Positions 53,205 to 62,128 of a stretch of DNA of 64,000 nt are shown piece after piece. The stretch spans positions 1 to 64,000 of the forward strand of contig NZ_AUIJ01000014.1 in NCBI RefSeq assembly GCF_000423645.1. Reading direction: 5' to 3'. Below the pieces are notes generated by a model. It ran no database searches and was not told the DNA's origin. It saw only the letters and a program-made list of their open reading frames with translations. Source of the stretch: Sediminimonas qiaohouensis DSM 21189 (lineage in GTDB: Bacteria; Pseudomonadota; Alphaproteobacteria; Rhodobacterales; Rhodobacteraceae). The translations under genes were made by a program, and so were the position numbers. Position 1 is the first letter of the stretch; every line of letters begins with the position of its first letter.

Positions 53205-55049
53205 TCATCCCGCCTCGTCGCGCGCTTCGAGCTGCGCCAGAAGGGCGGTTTCCAGCTCTTTCTGCAACTCGCGGGAGCGCGCGATATACGCCTCGTTCTC
53301 CGAGGCCGGCACCTGCGGATCCCACAATTCCGCGAGATCGCGGATGGATTGCCTGTCGTGCTGGTAGAAGAGTTTTTCCGCCTCGGCGGCTTCGAACTCG
53401 CTCAGGCCCATGTTTTCCAGAACATAGCGCCCCGCGCGCAGCGAGCTGTCGAACATCTCGCGGACGATGTCGTTGGCGCCTGCCTGATACAGCTTGTAAA
53501 CATGGGTGCGGTCATGCGCGCGCGCGACGATGTGCAAATCGGGCCGCTCGTGCCTGGCATAACTGACCAGCCGGGTCGCCGAGGCGGGATCGTCCATCGC
53601 GACGACAAGGATGCGCGCCTCGCCCAACCCGGCGGCATGCAGCAATTCGGGGCGGGTCGGATCGCCGAAGAACCCCTTGATTCCGAATTTGCGCATCAAC
53701 TGGATGGTCGAGAGGTTATGGTCGAGCACCACCGTGGTGAAGCCGCTGGATTGCACGAGCCGGTTAACGATCTGCCCGAACCGCCCGATCCCGGCGATGA
53801 TCACGGTGCCTTGCTCGTCGATCTCGTCCGGTTCGGGGCTCTCGGCCGCCTCGGCAAAACGCCGGGCAAGGTATTCGTGCAGCAAGAACAGCACCGGCGT
53901 GATCAGCATCGACAGCGCGATCACCAGCAGGAGTTGCTCGGCCAGGACGGGCGGCAGCACGTTTTGCTGCACCGAAAAGGACAGCAGCACAAAGCCGAAT
54001 TCTCCGGCCTGGGCCAATGACAGTGTGAAAAGCCATTGGTTCCGTCCGCGCAGGCGAAAGATCCGCCCCAGGACGAACAGGATCACCATCTTTGTCAGGA
54101 TCAGGGCCAGCGTCAGCCCCGTCAGAAGCAGGGGAAACTCCCACAAGAGGCCGAAATTGATCCCGGCCCCGACCGTGATGAAAAACAGCCCCAGAAGCAG
54201 GCCTTTGAACGGCTCGATGTCGCTTTCCAACTCGTGGCGAAATTCGCTGTTGGCCAAAACCACGCCCGCCAGGAAAGTGCCGAGCGCGGGCGACAGGCCG
54301 ACCATCATCATCGCCGCGGCAATGCCCAGCACGATCAGGAGCGACAGCGCGGTATACATCTCGCGCAGGCGCGCCTGGTGGATGAACCGGAACAGCGGCC
54401 GAGTGAGGTAAATCCCGGCCAGCACGATCAGCCCGACCACCCCCAACGTAACCAGCGTCACCCCCCAACCGGGTAGCCCTTCGACCAGCGACACCGCTTC
54501 GCCGCCATGCGCCGTCTCGGCGTCCGGGGCAGGGGCCAGCGCCAGCAGTGGCAGCAACGCCAGCATCGGAATTACGGCGATGTCCTGCGTGAGCAGAACC
54601 GAAAAGGCAGATCGCCCGCCGCCGGTCTGCATCAGGCCCTTTTCCTTGAGCGTTTGCAAGACGATAGCGGTCGATGACAACGCCAGGATCAGCCCCACCG
54701 CAAGCGCGCTGCGCGTGTCCAGCCCCAGCAGCGTGGCGCCGCCCATGACGGCGGCCATGGTCAGCAGGATCTGGGCCCCACCCAGCCCCAGCAGCTTGTG
54801 CCGCATCGCCCACAGGGCGCGCGGCTCCAGCTCAAGACCGATCAGGAACAGCATCATGACGACGCCGAACTCGGCAAAATGCTGCAAGTCCTGGGTTTCC
54901 GAGCTGCCCACAAGGCCCAGCACCGGCCCGATGAGAATGCCCGCCGACAGGTAGCCAAGCACCGAGCCAAACCCAAGACGCGCCGCCAAGGGCACCGCGA
55001 TGACGGTCGCAGCCAGGTAGATCGACGCTTGTATCAGGATTTCCTGCAT
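53205..55049 (-). CDS. Kef-type CPA2 cation/proton antiporter with RCK domain
   Basis: 614 residues. About 12 membrane helices (residues 1-385) with LGYLSAGILIGPVLG and the HVLP-type GLELEPRALW, then a cytoplasmic RCK/TrkA_N domain from about residue 407 (GTVIIAGIGRFGQIVNRLVQ, VLDHNLSTIQLMRKFGIKGF, DPTRPELLHAAGLGEA). It would exchange K+ or Na+ for H+ and be gated by a nucleotide or thiol ligand. No KefF/KefG-like accessory gene is adjacent. A Lrp-family gene lies 18 bp upstream on the same strand. Confidence 0.92.
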   Translation of the reverse strand: MQEILIQASIYLAATVIAVPLAARLGFGSVLGYLSAGILIGPVLGLVGSSETQDLQHFAEFGVVMMLFLIGLELEPRALWAMRHKLLGLGGAQILLTMAAVMGGATLLGLDTRSALAVGLILALSSTAIVLQTLKEKGLMQTGGGRSAFSVLLTQDIAVIPMLALLPLLALAPAPDAETAHGGEAVSLVEGLPGWGVTLVTLGVVGLIVLAGIYLTRPLFRFIHQARLREMYTALSLLIVLGIAAAMMMVGLSPALGTFLAGVVLANSEFRHELESDIEPFKGLLLGLFFITVGAGINFGLLWEFPLLLTGLTLALILTKMVILFVLGRIFRLRGRNQWLFTLSLAQAGEFGFVLLSFSVQQNVLPPVLAEQLLLVIALSMLITPVLFLLHEYLARRFAEAAESPEPDEIDEQGTVIIAGIGRFGQIVNRLVQSSGFTTVVLDHNLSTIQLMRKFGIKGFFGDPTRPELLHAAGLGEARILVVAMDDPASATRLVSYARHERPDLHIVARAHDRTHVYKLYQAGANDIVREMFDSSLRAGRYVLENMGLSEFEAAEAEKLFYQHDRQSIRDLAELWDPQVPASENEAYIARSRELQKELETALLAQLEARDEAG

Positions 55050-55067
55050 GTGCTGTCCTTCGGGGGC

Positions 55068-55523
55068 TTAGGTTGGCAGGGGGGCGTCCTGTTTGAACTG
55101 GTCCATGACGACCTGGCTCTGAACGCGGGCGACGGCGGGATGAGGCGAGAGTACCTCGTGAATCAGTCGGTTCAATGCGCCCAGATCGGCGCAATAGACC
55201 CGTAGCATGTAATCCGCATCTCCTGTCAGGGTCCATGCGCTTATGATCTCGGGGCGGGTGGCGACCAGCCGGGCAAAGCCCTGCGCCTGCTCGGGGCCGT
55301 GACTGCCCAATTGGACCTGCACGAAGGCCTGCACGTCCAATCCCAGCAAATCGGGGCTGAGCCGTGCCGCGTAGCCGCGAATGTACCCCGCGCTTTCCAG
55401 CCGCTGCCTCCGCCGCCCGGCCTGACTGGGCGACAGGTTGAGCATATCGCCAAGCTGCTGTGCCGTAAGGTGTGCGTCGGCTTGTAGCGCGGCGAGGATG
55501 CGTTTGTCAGTATCGTCAATCAT
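55068..55523 (-). CDS. Lrp/AsnC-family transcriptional regulator
   Basis: 151 residues from ATG 55523. N-terminal winged helix (DDTDKRILAALQADAHLTAQ, LNLSPSQAGRRRQRLESAG Y) and C-terminal RAM ligand-binding domain (AFVQVQLGSHGPEQAQGFAR, ISAWTLTGDADYMLRVYCAD). It is divergent from hppD across a 151-bp region holding a strong inverted repeat, so it very likely controls tyrosine degradation in response to an aromatic amino acid. It is 18 bp before the antiporter gene and may be co-transcribed with it. Confidence 0.93.
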   Translation of the reverse strand: MIDDTDKRILAALQADAHLTAQQLGDMLNLSPSQAGRRRQRLESAGYIRGYAARLSPDLLGLDVQAFVQVQLGSHGPEQAQGFARLVATRPEIISAWTLTGDADYMLRVYCADLGALNRLIHEVLSPHPAVARVQSQVVMDQFKQDAPLPT

Positions 55524-55578
55524 GTGCGAAATCCCCGCGTATATGGCGAATAATACGTTGAATTGCCGCATATATAAA

Positions 55579-55610
55579 GGGGATTTGCGCGCAAAATGCG
55601 CAAAATCCCC
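55579..55610. promoter_or_regulatory. Long inverted repeat between the Lrp gene and hppD
   Basis: GGGGATTTGCGC (55579-55590) and GCGCAAAATCCCC (55598-55610), mirror images with one extra base. It is the natural candidate for the Lrp-family operator controlling both divergent genes. Confidence 0.6.
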
Positions 55611-55674
55611 GTTCCTTATCATGTAAACTTGTTCATGAGCGCCGATACAGTCACATCAAACAAGGAGCCATGCC

Positions 55675-56772
55675 ATGGGACCCTTCCCGCACGACGCCCC
55701 GCGATCCGAGATTACCCCCGAAAACCCGGCCGGAACCGACGGGTTCGAGTTTGTGGAGTTCGCCCATCCCGATCCAGAGGAGTTGCGCAGCCTGTTTTCG
55801 CGTATGGGGTATGCCCTGACCGGGCGGCACAAGTCCAAGAATATCGAGCTGTGGCAACAAGGCGATATCACCTACATCCTGAATGCCGAGCCGGACTCGA
55901 TGGCGACCCGCTTTGTCGAGGAACACGGCCCCTGTGCCCCGTCGATGGGCTGGCGCGTGGCGGATGCGCAAAAGGCGTTCGATCACGCCGTCGCAAAGGG
56001 GGCAGAGCCCTACATGGAAGACGATCGCACGATGGATGTCCCCGCGATCAAGGGGATCGGCGGGTCGCTGATCTATTTTATCGATCAGTACTATGACACC
56101 TCGCCCTATAACGAGGAGTTCGAGTGGCTGCAGACGTCCAAGCCCGAGGGGGTTGGCTTCTACTACCTCGATCACCTGACCCACAACGTGTTCAAGGGAA
56201 ATATGGACAAGTGGTTTCGCTTTTATGAAGGGCTGTTCAACTTCCGTGAAATCCGCTTTTTCGATATTGAGGGCAAGTATACCGGCCTGTTCAGCCGGGC
56301 GCTGACCTCGCCCTGTGGACGCATTCGCATCCCGATCAACGAGGACCGGGGCGAAACGGGGCAGATCGTGGCCTACCTGAAGAAATACAACGGCGAAGGC
56401 ATCCAGCATATCGCGGTCGGCACCGAGAACATCTATGACGCCACCGATGCCATTTCTCAGCGCGGCGTGAAGTTCATGCCGGCCCCGCCCGAGGCCTATT
56501 ACGAGCTGAGCAAAACCCGTGTCCAAGGCCACGAAGAGCCGATCGAAAGGATGAAAAAGCACGGCATCCTGATCGATGGCGAAGGCGTCGTGAACGGGGG
56601 CGAGACCAAGATCCTGTTGCAAATCTTCTCGAAAACCGTGATCGGCCCGATCTTTTTCGAGTTCATCCAGCGCAAAGGCGATGACGGCTTTGGCGAGGGG
56701 AACTTCAAGGCCTTGTTCGAATCCATCGAGCAGGAACAGATCGACAGCGGCGAGTTGGAAGAGGCCAAGTAA
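55675..56772 (+). CDS. hppD: 4-hydroxyphenylpyruvate dioxygenase
   Basis: 365 residues. Converts 4-hydroxyphenylpyruvate to homogentisate in tyrosine breakdown, using ferrous iron and oxygen. Two vicinal-oxygen-chelate halves; the iron ligands are visible in DHLTHNVFKG (first His), EGIQHIAVGT (second His) and IFFEFIQRKG (Glu), with FSKTVIGPIF in between. CAAGGAG precedes the start. A Lrp-type regulator is divergently placed. The homogentisate dioxygenase gene is not in the window. Confidence 0.96.
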   Translation: MGPFPHDAPRSEITPENPAGTDGFEFVEFAHPDPEELRSLFSRMGYALTGRHKSKNIELWQQGDITYILNAEPDSMATRFVEEHGPCAPSMGWRVADAQKAFDHAVAKGAEPYMEDDRTMDVPAIKGIGGSLIYFIDQYYDTSPYNEEFEWLQTSKPEGVGFYYLDHLTHNVFKGNMDKWFRFYEGLFNFREIRFFDIEGKYTGLFSRALTSPCGRIRIPINEDRGETGQIVAYLKKYNGEGIQHIAVGTENIYDATDAISQRGVKFMPAPPEAYYELSKTRVQGHEEPIERMKKHGILIDGEGVVNGGETKILLQIFSKTVIGPIFFEFIQRKGDDGFGEGNFKALFESIEQEQIDSGELEEAK

Positions 56773-56912
56773 GCTTGGCGCTATGGGCCAAGGGGTGCGT
56801 CCTTGAATGGGCCACCCCGGCCGGGTCACGTGCGGCCCCGAGGATTGGCGCACCATGGCGGAAATGCCCCGCCCGGCGGTGAGGCTTGTTGAAACGTAGC
56901 GGCTTAAACGAT

Positions 56913-56975
56913 GGCAGCGCCTGCCTGCCCCCGGCAGGAAGATGCGCCCGCCCAGGCAGGCGCTGCCCTCTTTTC
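56913..56975 (+). terminator. Strong terminator after hppD
   Basis: A 15-bp perfect inverted repeat, GGCAGCGCCTGCCTG (56913-56927) and CAGGCAGGCGCTGCC (56953-56967), followed by CTCTTTTCTC. It is 140 bp after the hppD stop. The 25-base interior can fold again on itself (CCTGCCTGCCCCCGGCAGG). Confidence 0.8.
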
Positions 56976-57060
56976 TCGTCACGCGCGCCGTTTTCCGAAG
57001 GCGACCCTGTGGTTTGACGGGCCAGAGCCGCTCGGGCGGGCACCGGACAAACCGCCCGTA

Positions 57061-59829
57061 TCAGCCGTTCGGCATCTTCAGCACCAGGTTGCGGCCGCGC
57101 TTGATGTAGCGCAGCTCGGTTTCGCCAATGGCGGCGACCCGGCCGCCGTCGATGCTGTCTCCTATTTGGACCTTCTCGAACCGTCCGTTGGGTAGCCTCA
57201 CCAATGCGCGCCTGCTGGAAGGTTTGCCATAGACACCGATCAGGCTGATCTTGCGCATGCTCAGCGCGTTTTTCACCGTCGCCTGCTTGGCGACCGAGGC
57301 CGAGGTCGGGATGTCGGGGGCGACGGTGCTGGCGGTGCGGCGGGCGACTTCAGGTTCCAGGTCGTCGGGGCGCACCTCGGGTTTGAGCGAGACGTCGATC
57401 GCCTGTGCGGTTGCGTTGGCGGTGTTGGCGGTATTCGCCTGTGCATCGGCGCGCGCCTTGGCAGCGATCTCGGCCGGTCTGCGTTTGGGGTGGATGACGG
57501 CCAGCGCGGTGTCGTCCTCGGCATCAAGTTCCGATTGCTCACCCTCACCCGCAGCCCCATCGACGAGGCCCGCGGGGCGCGCCTTGGGGCGGACACCGGA
57601 CAGGCGCTCGCGCAGGGCGTCCTGAACGCGGGTGTCGCTGGTGCGCAGGCGCGGGGGTTGCACGGGCGGCGCGCCGGCGTAGATCATCACCCCGTCGGGG
57701 GAAATCGTGCCCTCCGGCGTCGCCGTGACCAGCCCGCGTTCATCCAGATCGAACCGGGTGCCGGGCAGGGCCGGGGCGGTCTGCGGACGCGGGCGCGGAT
57801 CGGCCTGCAGCACATCGGCAGGCGGCAGGGCCACCGCATCCGAGAAATCGACGTTTCTATCGAGAGAGGCGAGATAGAGATTTCCCAGCGGATCAACGGG
57901 TGGGGCCTCGGGCGCGTCGGGCGCGGCGGGCCATATACCCGTCGCCGCATAGCGCGCCGCCGCCTCATCGGGGCGGGGGATCAGCGACGTGGTCCGTTGC
58001 GGCGCGGCGTCGGTGGCCTCCCCGGTCTGCTCTGGCTCGGCTTCATCTTGCGGCGCTGCCGGGGGCTGCGCGGTATCGGCGGCGGGCGTTTCAGGCGCCT
58101 CCGCGGGCTTTAGCGGCGCGGGTGGCTGGACGGTATCGCTTGCGTCCTCCTGCGGCGGGGACAGCGCGGCGATATCATCCGACGCGCGCGGCAAGTCCTG
58201 GACGTCGGCGCGCTCGCCGAACGGGCCCATGGTGTCGCTGCCGGAATAGATGGTCGCCCACACGCCAACCCCGGCGAGCGCCAGCAGAACCGCAGAGGCC
58301 ACGACCAGTCCGATATTTCGCGTTTGCCCGCCGATTGCCGCGCGGCCGGGCGAGTCGGCCGCGCGTGCGCCGAAGATCGTCATCTTCTGTTCTTCGTCTT
58401 GCGGCGTTTGCGTGGGCGCGGGACTGCGCAGCGGGGCCTGTGATGCCTGATCGCTCTTGATGGGGGTGGGGGCGGGGGCTTTTTCGCGGCGTTTTACCAG
58501 TTGCCCGGCTTGGCTGAACCCGGCCTTGATCCTGTCGGCGCCGGTGCGGGCGGCCTGTCTGGATTGGCTGGCGCCGCGCCGTGCGGTGGCCCCGGCGGCG
58601 CGAAATGGCCGCGTGAGCGCCGAAAGGGTGCTGCTGCCAGCGTTGACCGTGCGTCCGCGCAGCGACCGCGCGGCACCCTTGAACTGTGCGCTGGCGGCGC
58701 GCCCGGCGGGCTGCGCCGGGGTGGGGGCCTTGTCCGGTTTCGGTGCAGGTGCCGTAGCTTCTTTGGGGGCGGCGGGCACGCGAGGGGGGGGAGGAGACGC
58801 CGGTTTGGGCGCGCTGCGTTTTGTTGATGGTTTGGGCGCAGTTTTCTTGCCAGCCCCGGATTTCTTGCCAGCCCCGGAGCGCAAGCCGAAGGTCAGGCGC
58901 GGCGCGGCCTTGGCAACTAGCGTGCGCGCCATCGCCGCCGGATCGATGCTTTTGCCGGCATCGTCGCTGGGTGCCTGCCGGCGCGACGAAAAGGCGGGCA
59001 TGGGCGCGGCAGGGGCCTTTGAGGCGTCGGCTTTGCGCTCTGCTGTGACGGGCTTCTTGCCGGTCTTTGGTTTGTCGCTTTTCGGTTTGTCGGTTTTCGG
59101 CTTGCCGGTGGCCGGCGTTTTCGGCGCTGCCTTCTTTGCCGGCGCCTCGCTTTTCGCGGGCTTGTCGGGCGTCTCTTGGTCCGCGCTCTGCTCCGGCGTT
59201 GCCTTTGCGTTTGGCGCGGGGGGAATTGCGGGCGCATCGCTTGCGTCCTGCGGCGGCTTGGCCGTGTCAAACAGCGGCTCCCCCGCCGCGGGCAGATGGG
59301 CCATGCCAACGATATGGATCGGGTCCAGGTCGCGCTCGACAGGGTCTTTCACCTGCGAACAGGCCCCGAAGAACACTTCGCCGACAAAGGCGCCGTCCGG
59401 GGGGGTCGCCACGAAACTCACCGGCCCAAACTGGTGTTCAAGCGCGAAATCTTCGGCCTCTTGAAGGGTTTCCTGCGCAACCGCCGCCACGTGCGTGCGC
59501 TCGCCGTTGGCGGCCCAGTCGATGCGCAGCTCATCCACGGCATAGGGGGTCGCCCCGTCCATCGCATCGCTGGCGGCCTGCGCGCGCGCGGCATCGTCCG
59601 CACCGGGGGTGTCGATTGTCAAGTAGCGGATCTGCTCGTTCGGGATGACGAGCTTGCAGCTGAGGCCGCTGCTATCGAGGCGCTGTGCCGTGCGCCGCAG
59701 CACCGCCAGTTCGCCGGCCAAATCGTCCGATGAAAGACCAACCTCGCCCACGAGGTGCCAGCCCGAAGGCACACGGTGCAACAGGCCGATACCGTCAAAT
59801 GACAGGGTCAACGCGAAGTTCGGTTTCAT
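57061..59829 (-). CDS. Large bitopic protein with GspL/PilM-like N-terminus and GspC/PilP-like C-terminus
   Basis: 922 residues, no named family assigned. Order: residues 1-165, a compact domain with CKLVIPNEQIRYLTIDTPGA and ATPYAVDELRIDWA that recalls the actin-like part of GspL/PilM; 165-480, Lys/Pro/Ala-rich basic linker; one membrane helix at about 500-525 (IGLVVASAVLLALAGVGVWA); an acidic Pro/Ala-rich periplasmic linker; and residues 854-922, a beta-rich domain (ISLIGVYGKPSSRRALVRLP, QIGDSIDGGRVAAIG) like the homology region of GspC or PilP. Low-complexity segments can make it look like a translation factor in automatic annotation. No other secretion or pilus gene is adjacent. Confidence 0.75.
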   Translation of the reverse strand: MKPNFALTLSFDGIGLLHRVPSGWHLVGEVGLSSDDLAGELAVLRRTAQRLDSSGLSCKLVIPNEQIRYLTIDTPGADDAARAQAASDAMDGATPYAVDELRIDWAANGERTHVAAVAQETLQEAEDFALEHQFGPVSFVATPPDGAFVGEVFFGACSQVKDPVERDLDPIHIVGMAHLPAAGEPLFDTAKPPQDASDAPAIPPAPNAKATPEQSADQETPDKPAKSEAPAKKAAPKTPATGKPKTDKPKSDKPKTGKKPVTAERKADASKAPAAPMPAFSSRRQAPSDDAGKSIDPAAMARTLVAKAAPRLTFGLRSGAGKKSGAGKKTAPKPSTKRSAPKPASPPPPRVPAAPKEATAPAPKPDKAPTPAQPAGRAASAQFKGAARSLRGRTVNAGSSTLSALTRPFRAAGATARRGASQSRQAARTGADRIKAGFSQAGQLVKRREKAPAPTPIKSDQASQAPLRSPAPTQTPQDEEQKMTIFGARAADSPGRAAIGGQTRNIGLVVASAVLLALAGVGVWATIYSGSDTMGPFGERADVQDLPRASDDIAALSPPQEDASDTVQPPAPLKPAEAPETPAADTAQPPAAPQDEAEPEQTGEATDAAPQRTTSLIPRPDEAAARYAATGIWPAAPDAPEAPPVDPLGNLYLASLDRNVDFSDAVALPPADVLQADPRPRPQTAPALPGTRFDLDERGLVTATPEGTISPDGVMIYAGAPPVQPPRLRTSDTRVQDALRERLSGVRPKARPAGLVDGAAGEGEQSELDAEDDTALAVIHPKRRPAEIAAKARADAQANTANTANATAQAIDVSLKPEVRPDDLEPEVARRTASTVAPDIPTSASVAKQATVKNALSMRKISLIGVYGKPSSRRALVRLPNGRFEKVQIGDSIDGGRVAAIGETELRYIKRGRNLVLKMPNG

Positions 59830-59909
59830 GACTTAGGCTTTATCATCCCCCCGCGCGGCCGTAGAGCGCCGCAGCACCAATCCGTTCTTTTTACAGCAGT
59901 TTCCTGCTC

Positions 59910-59935
59910 AGGGAAAGGCTTGGCTCAGTTTCCCT
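59910..59935. promoter_or_regulatory. Inverted repeat between divergent genes
   Basis: AGGGAAA (59910-59916) and TTTCCCT (59929-59935), 12-bp centre, in the 161-bp region between the 922-residue gene and the SIMPL gene. Possible operator. Confidence 0.35.
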
Positions 59936-59990
59936 TTACCAACGGAAAATGCATGTTCAATCTAGGGGGAGACTATCAAGGAGAACGCCA

Positions 59991-60683
59991 ATGCGAAACC
60001 TATTCTGTGCCGCGCTGATCGCCCTCATTGCGCTGCCGGCCGCTGCCGAGACCCCAGATCGCCGGATCAGCGTATCGGGGCAGGCGGTGATTGAAACCGC
60101 GCCCGACATGGCCATCGTCCGGCTGGGTGTCACCCACAAGGACAAGCAAGCCACCAATGCGCTGCGCAAGACCTCGGACGCCGTTGCGGCGCTGATGTCG
60201 CGGCTGTCGGGGTTGGGCGTGGCCAAGCGGGACGTGCAGACCAGTTCGCTCTCGCTCGGGCCGGTGTGGAACACGCCAGAGGGCGGCGGGCCGCGCGTGC
60301 ATTGGGGCTATGAGGCGGCAAACATGATCACGGTGCGCCTGCGCGATATCGACACGGTGGGCGAGGCGCTGGATGCGCTGGTGTCTGACGGGGCCAACCG
60401 CCTCGACAGTATCCGTTTCGCCCTTCAGGACCGGCAAGAGGCGATGGACGAGGCGCGCCGCCGCGCAGTGGCCAATGCCAGGCACAAGGCCGAGCTATTG
60501 GCAGACGCGGCGGGCGTGACCCTTGGCGATACCGTGTCGATCAGCGAGGGAAGGGGTGAGCGGCCATCGCCCGAACGGATGGCCCCGACCATGATGCGCA
60601 GCGATTCGGTGCCGATCGCCGCGGGCGAGGTCGAGATCGAAGCGTCGGTGTCGATGGTGTTTGGGTTGACGCCGCCCGAGTGA
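59991..60683 (+). CDS. SIMPL (DUF541) domain secreted protein
   Basis: 230 residues from ATG 59991 with AAGGAGAACGCCA upstream. Signal peptide MRNLFCAALIALIALPAAA. The mature protein is one SIMPL domain: ISVSGQAVIETAPDMAIVRL, GVAKRDVQTSSLSLGPVW and ARRRAVANARHKAELLADAA, ending with VEIEASVSMVFGL. Such periplasmic proteins form large ring-like oligomers and are linked to oxidative-stress tolerance; the exact role is unknown. Followed by a terminator. Confidence 0.92.
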   Translation: MRNLFCAALIALIALPAAAETPDRRISVSGQAVIETAPDMAIVRLGVTHKDKQATNALRKTSDAVAALMSRLSGLGVAKRDVQTSSLSLGPVWNTPEGGGPRVHWGYEAANMITVRLRDIDTVGEALDALVSDGANRLDSIRFALQDRQEAMDEARRRAVANARHKAELLADAAGVTLGDTVSISEGRGERPSPERMAPTMMRSDSVPIAAGEVEIEASVSMVFGLTPPE

Positions 60684-60703
60684 TGGATGCCCGAGTGATG
60701 GAT

Positions 60704-60732
60704 GACGGGGCGCGCTTGCCCCGTCACCGTTT
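60704..60732 (+). terminator. Terminator between convergent SIMPL and metY genes
   Basis: GACGGGGC (60704-60711), 6-base loop, GCCCCGTC (60718-60725), then ACCGTTT. It can serve both strands. The preceding GTGATGGATG...GTGATGGATG is a 16-bp-spaced short direct repeat. Confidence 0.7.
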
Positions 60733-60744
60733 ATGCGGGCGCGG

Positions 60745-62040
60745 TCAGGCGCCGGCCTTGCTCAGCCCCTGGTCCAGGTCGCGAATCAGGTCGTCCGCGT
60801 CCTCGATCCCGATCGAGATACGGACAACATCCGGCCCTGCGCCGGCCGCGATCTGCTGCTCTTCGGTCAATTGCCGGTGCGTGGTGCTGGCCGAGTGGAT
60901 CACCAGGCTGCGGGTGTCGCCAAGGTTGGCCACGTGGCTGAATAGCTCAAGGCTGTCCACCAGCTTGACGCAGGCCTCGTATCCGCGCTTTAGCGTGACC
61001 GTGAACAGGCCGCCGGTGCCCTTGGGGAACAGCCGCTGCGCGCGCTCGTGATAGGGCGAGGAGGGCAGGCCGGCATAGGTCACCTTTTCGATCCTCGGGT
61101 CTGCCTCGAGCCACTCCGCCACCTTCTGCGCGTTCTCGCTGTGCCGCTCCATGCGCAGGGACAGCGTCTCGATCCCCATCAGCGTGTAATGCGCCGCCTG
61201 CGGGTTGAGCGTCATGCCCAGGTCGCGCAGGCCCACGGCGATCCCGTGGAAGGTAAAGGCCAGCGGGCCGAACGTCTCGTGGAACTTAAGGCCGTGATAG
61301 GCGGCTTCGGGCTCGGACAGCGAAGGGAACTTGCCGCTTGCCGACCAGTCGAATTTGCCCGAATCCACAACCACGCCGCCGGTAACCGTGCCGTTGCCGG
61401 TCAGATACTTGGTCATCGAATGCACGACCAGCGTCGCGCCATGTTCGATCGGCCGGCACAGGTACGGGGTGGCGCTGGTGTTGTCCACGATCAGCGGCAG
61501 ACCGGCGCCGTCGGCCACGGCCGCGATGGCCGGCAGGTCCGTGACGTAGCCGCCGGGATTGGCGATACTCTCGCAGAATATCGCGCGCGTGTCGTCGTCG
61601 ATCGCCGCGGCGACCGCGTCCACATCATCGAAATCAACGAATTTCGCGGTCCATCCAAAGCGTTTGATCGTCTGGCTGAACTGCGTGATCGACCCGCCAT
61701 AAAGCCGGGTGGACACCACCACGTTCAGCCCCGGCCCCATCAGCGGGAACAGCGCCATGATCTGCGCCGCGTGCCCGGACGAGCAGCACACCGCGCCGAC
61801 GCCGCCCTCAAGCGTGGCCATGCGTTCTTGCAGCACCGCCACCGTCGGGTTGGTCAGGCGCGAGTAGATATAGCCGACCTCCTGCAGGTTAAAAAGCGCC
61901 GCCGCGTGGTCGGCATCGCGGAAGACGTAGGCGGTTGTCTGGTATATCGGGGTCTGGCGTGCGCCGGTGGCCGGGTCTGGCCGGGCGCCGGCGTGAATTT
62001 GCAGTGTATCGAAGCCGTAGCCGGGTGTGCCGTCTGTCAT
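60745..62040 (-). CDS. metY: O-acetylhomoserine sulfhydrylase MetY
   Basis: 431 residues from ATG 62040, after AGGAGGG. A PLP enzyme making homocysteine from O-acetylhomoserine and sulfide (methionine synthesis). Seen: TLQIHAGARPDPATGARQTP, the YSRLTNPTV substrate loop, the PLP lysine in HSMTKYLTGNG, and VIHSASTTHRQLTEEQQ. The long MetY-type insertions set it apart from MetB/MetC. Its leader can form a pseudoknot covering the ribosome-binding site, suggesting control by a metabolite such as SAM or SAH. Confidence 0.96.
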   Translation of the reverse strand: MTDGTPGYGFDTLQIHAGARPDPATGARQTPIYQTTAYVFRDADHAAALFNLQEVGYIYSRLTNPTVAVLQERMATLEGGVGAVCCSSGHAAQIMALFPLMGPGLNVVVSTRLYGGSITQFSQTIKRFGWTAKFVDFDDVDAVAAAIDDDTRAIFCESIANPGGYVTDLPAIAAVADGAGLPLIVDNTSATPYLCRPIEHGATLVVHSMTKYLTGNGTVTGGVVVDSGKFDWSASGKFPSLSEPEAAYHGLKFHETFGPLAFTFHGIAVGLRDLGMTLNPQAAHYTLMGIETLSLRMERHSENAQKVAEWLEADPRIEKVTYAGLPSSPYHERAQRLFPKGTGGLFTVTLKRGYEACVKLVDSLELFSHVANLGDTRSLVIHSASTTHRQLTEEQQIAAGAGPDVVRISIGIEDADDLIRDLDQGLSKAGA

Positions 62041-62106
62041 GGAAATGTCCCTCCTTGCTCTCGTTGTCAAAATCTCTAAGCCATGAAGGCGCATGCGACA
62101 ACGAGA
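62041..62106 (-). promoter_or_regulatory. metY: Candidate riboswitch-like pseudoknot in the metY leader
   Basis: Read on the minus strand: TCTCGTTGTC, a 28-base loop, then GACAACGAGA (10-bp perfect stem, 62106-62097 with 62068-62059), and GCAAGGAGGGACATTTCC directly before ATG. CCUUC in the loop can pair with GGAGG of the ribosome site, giving an H-type pseudoknot. SAM/SAH riboswitches of the Rhodobacterales have this design. A protein operator shared with the divergent VOC gene is the alternative. Confidence 0.45.
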
Positions 62107-62128
62107 CAGTTCAGTGAAAGGACGAACA

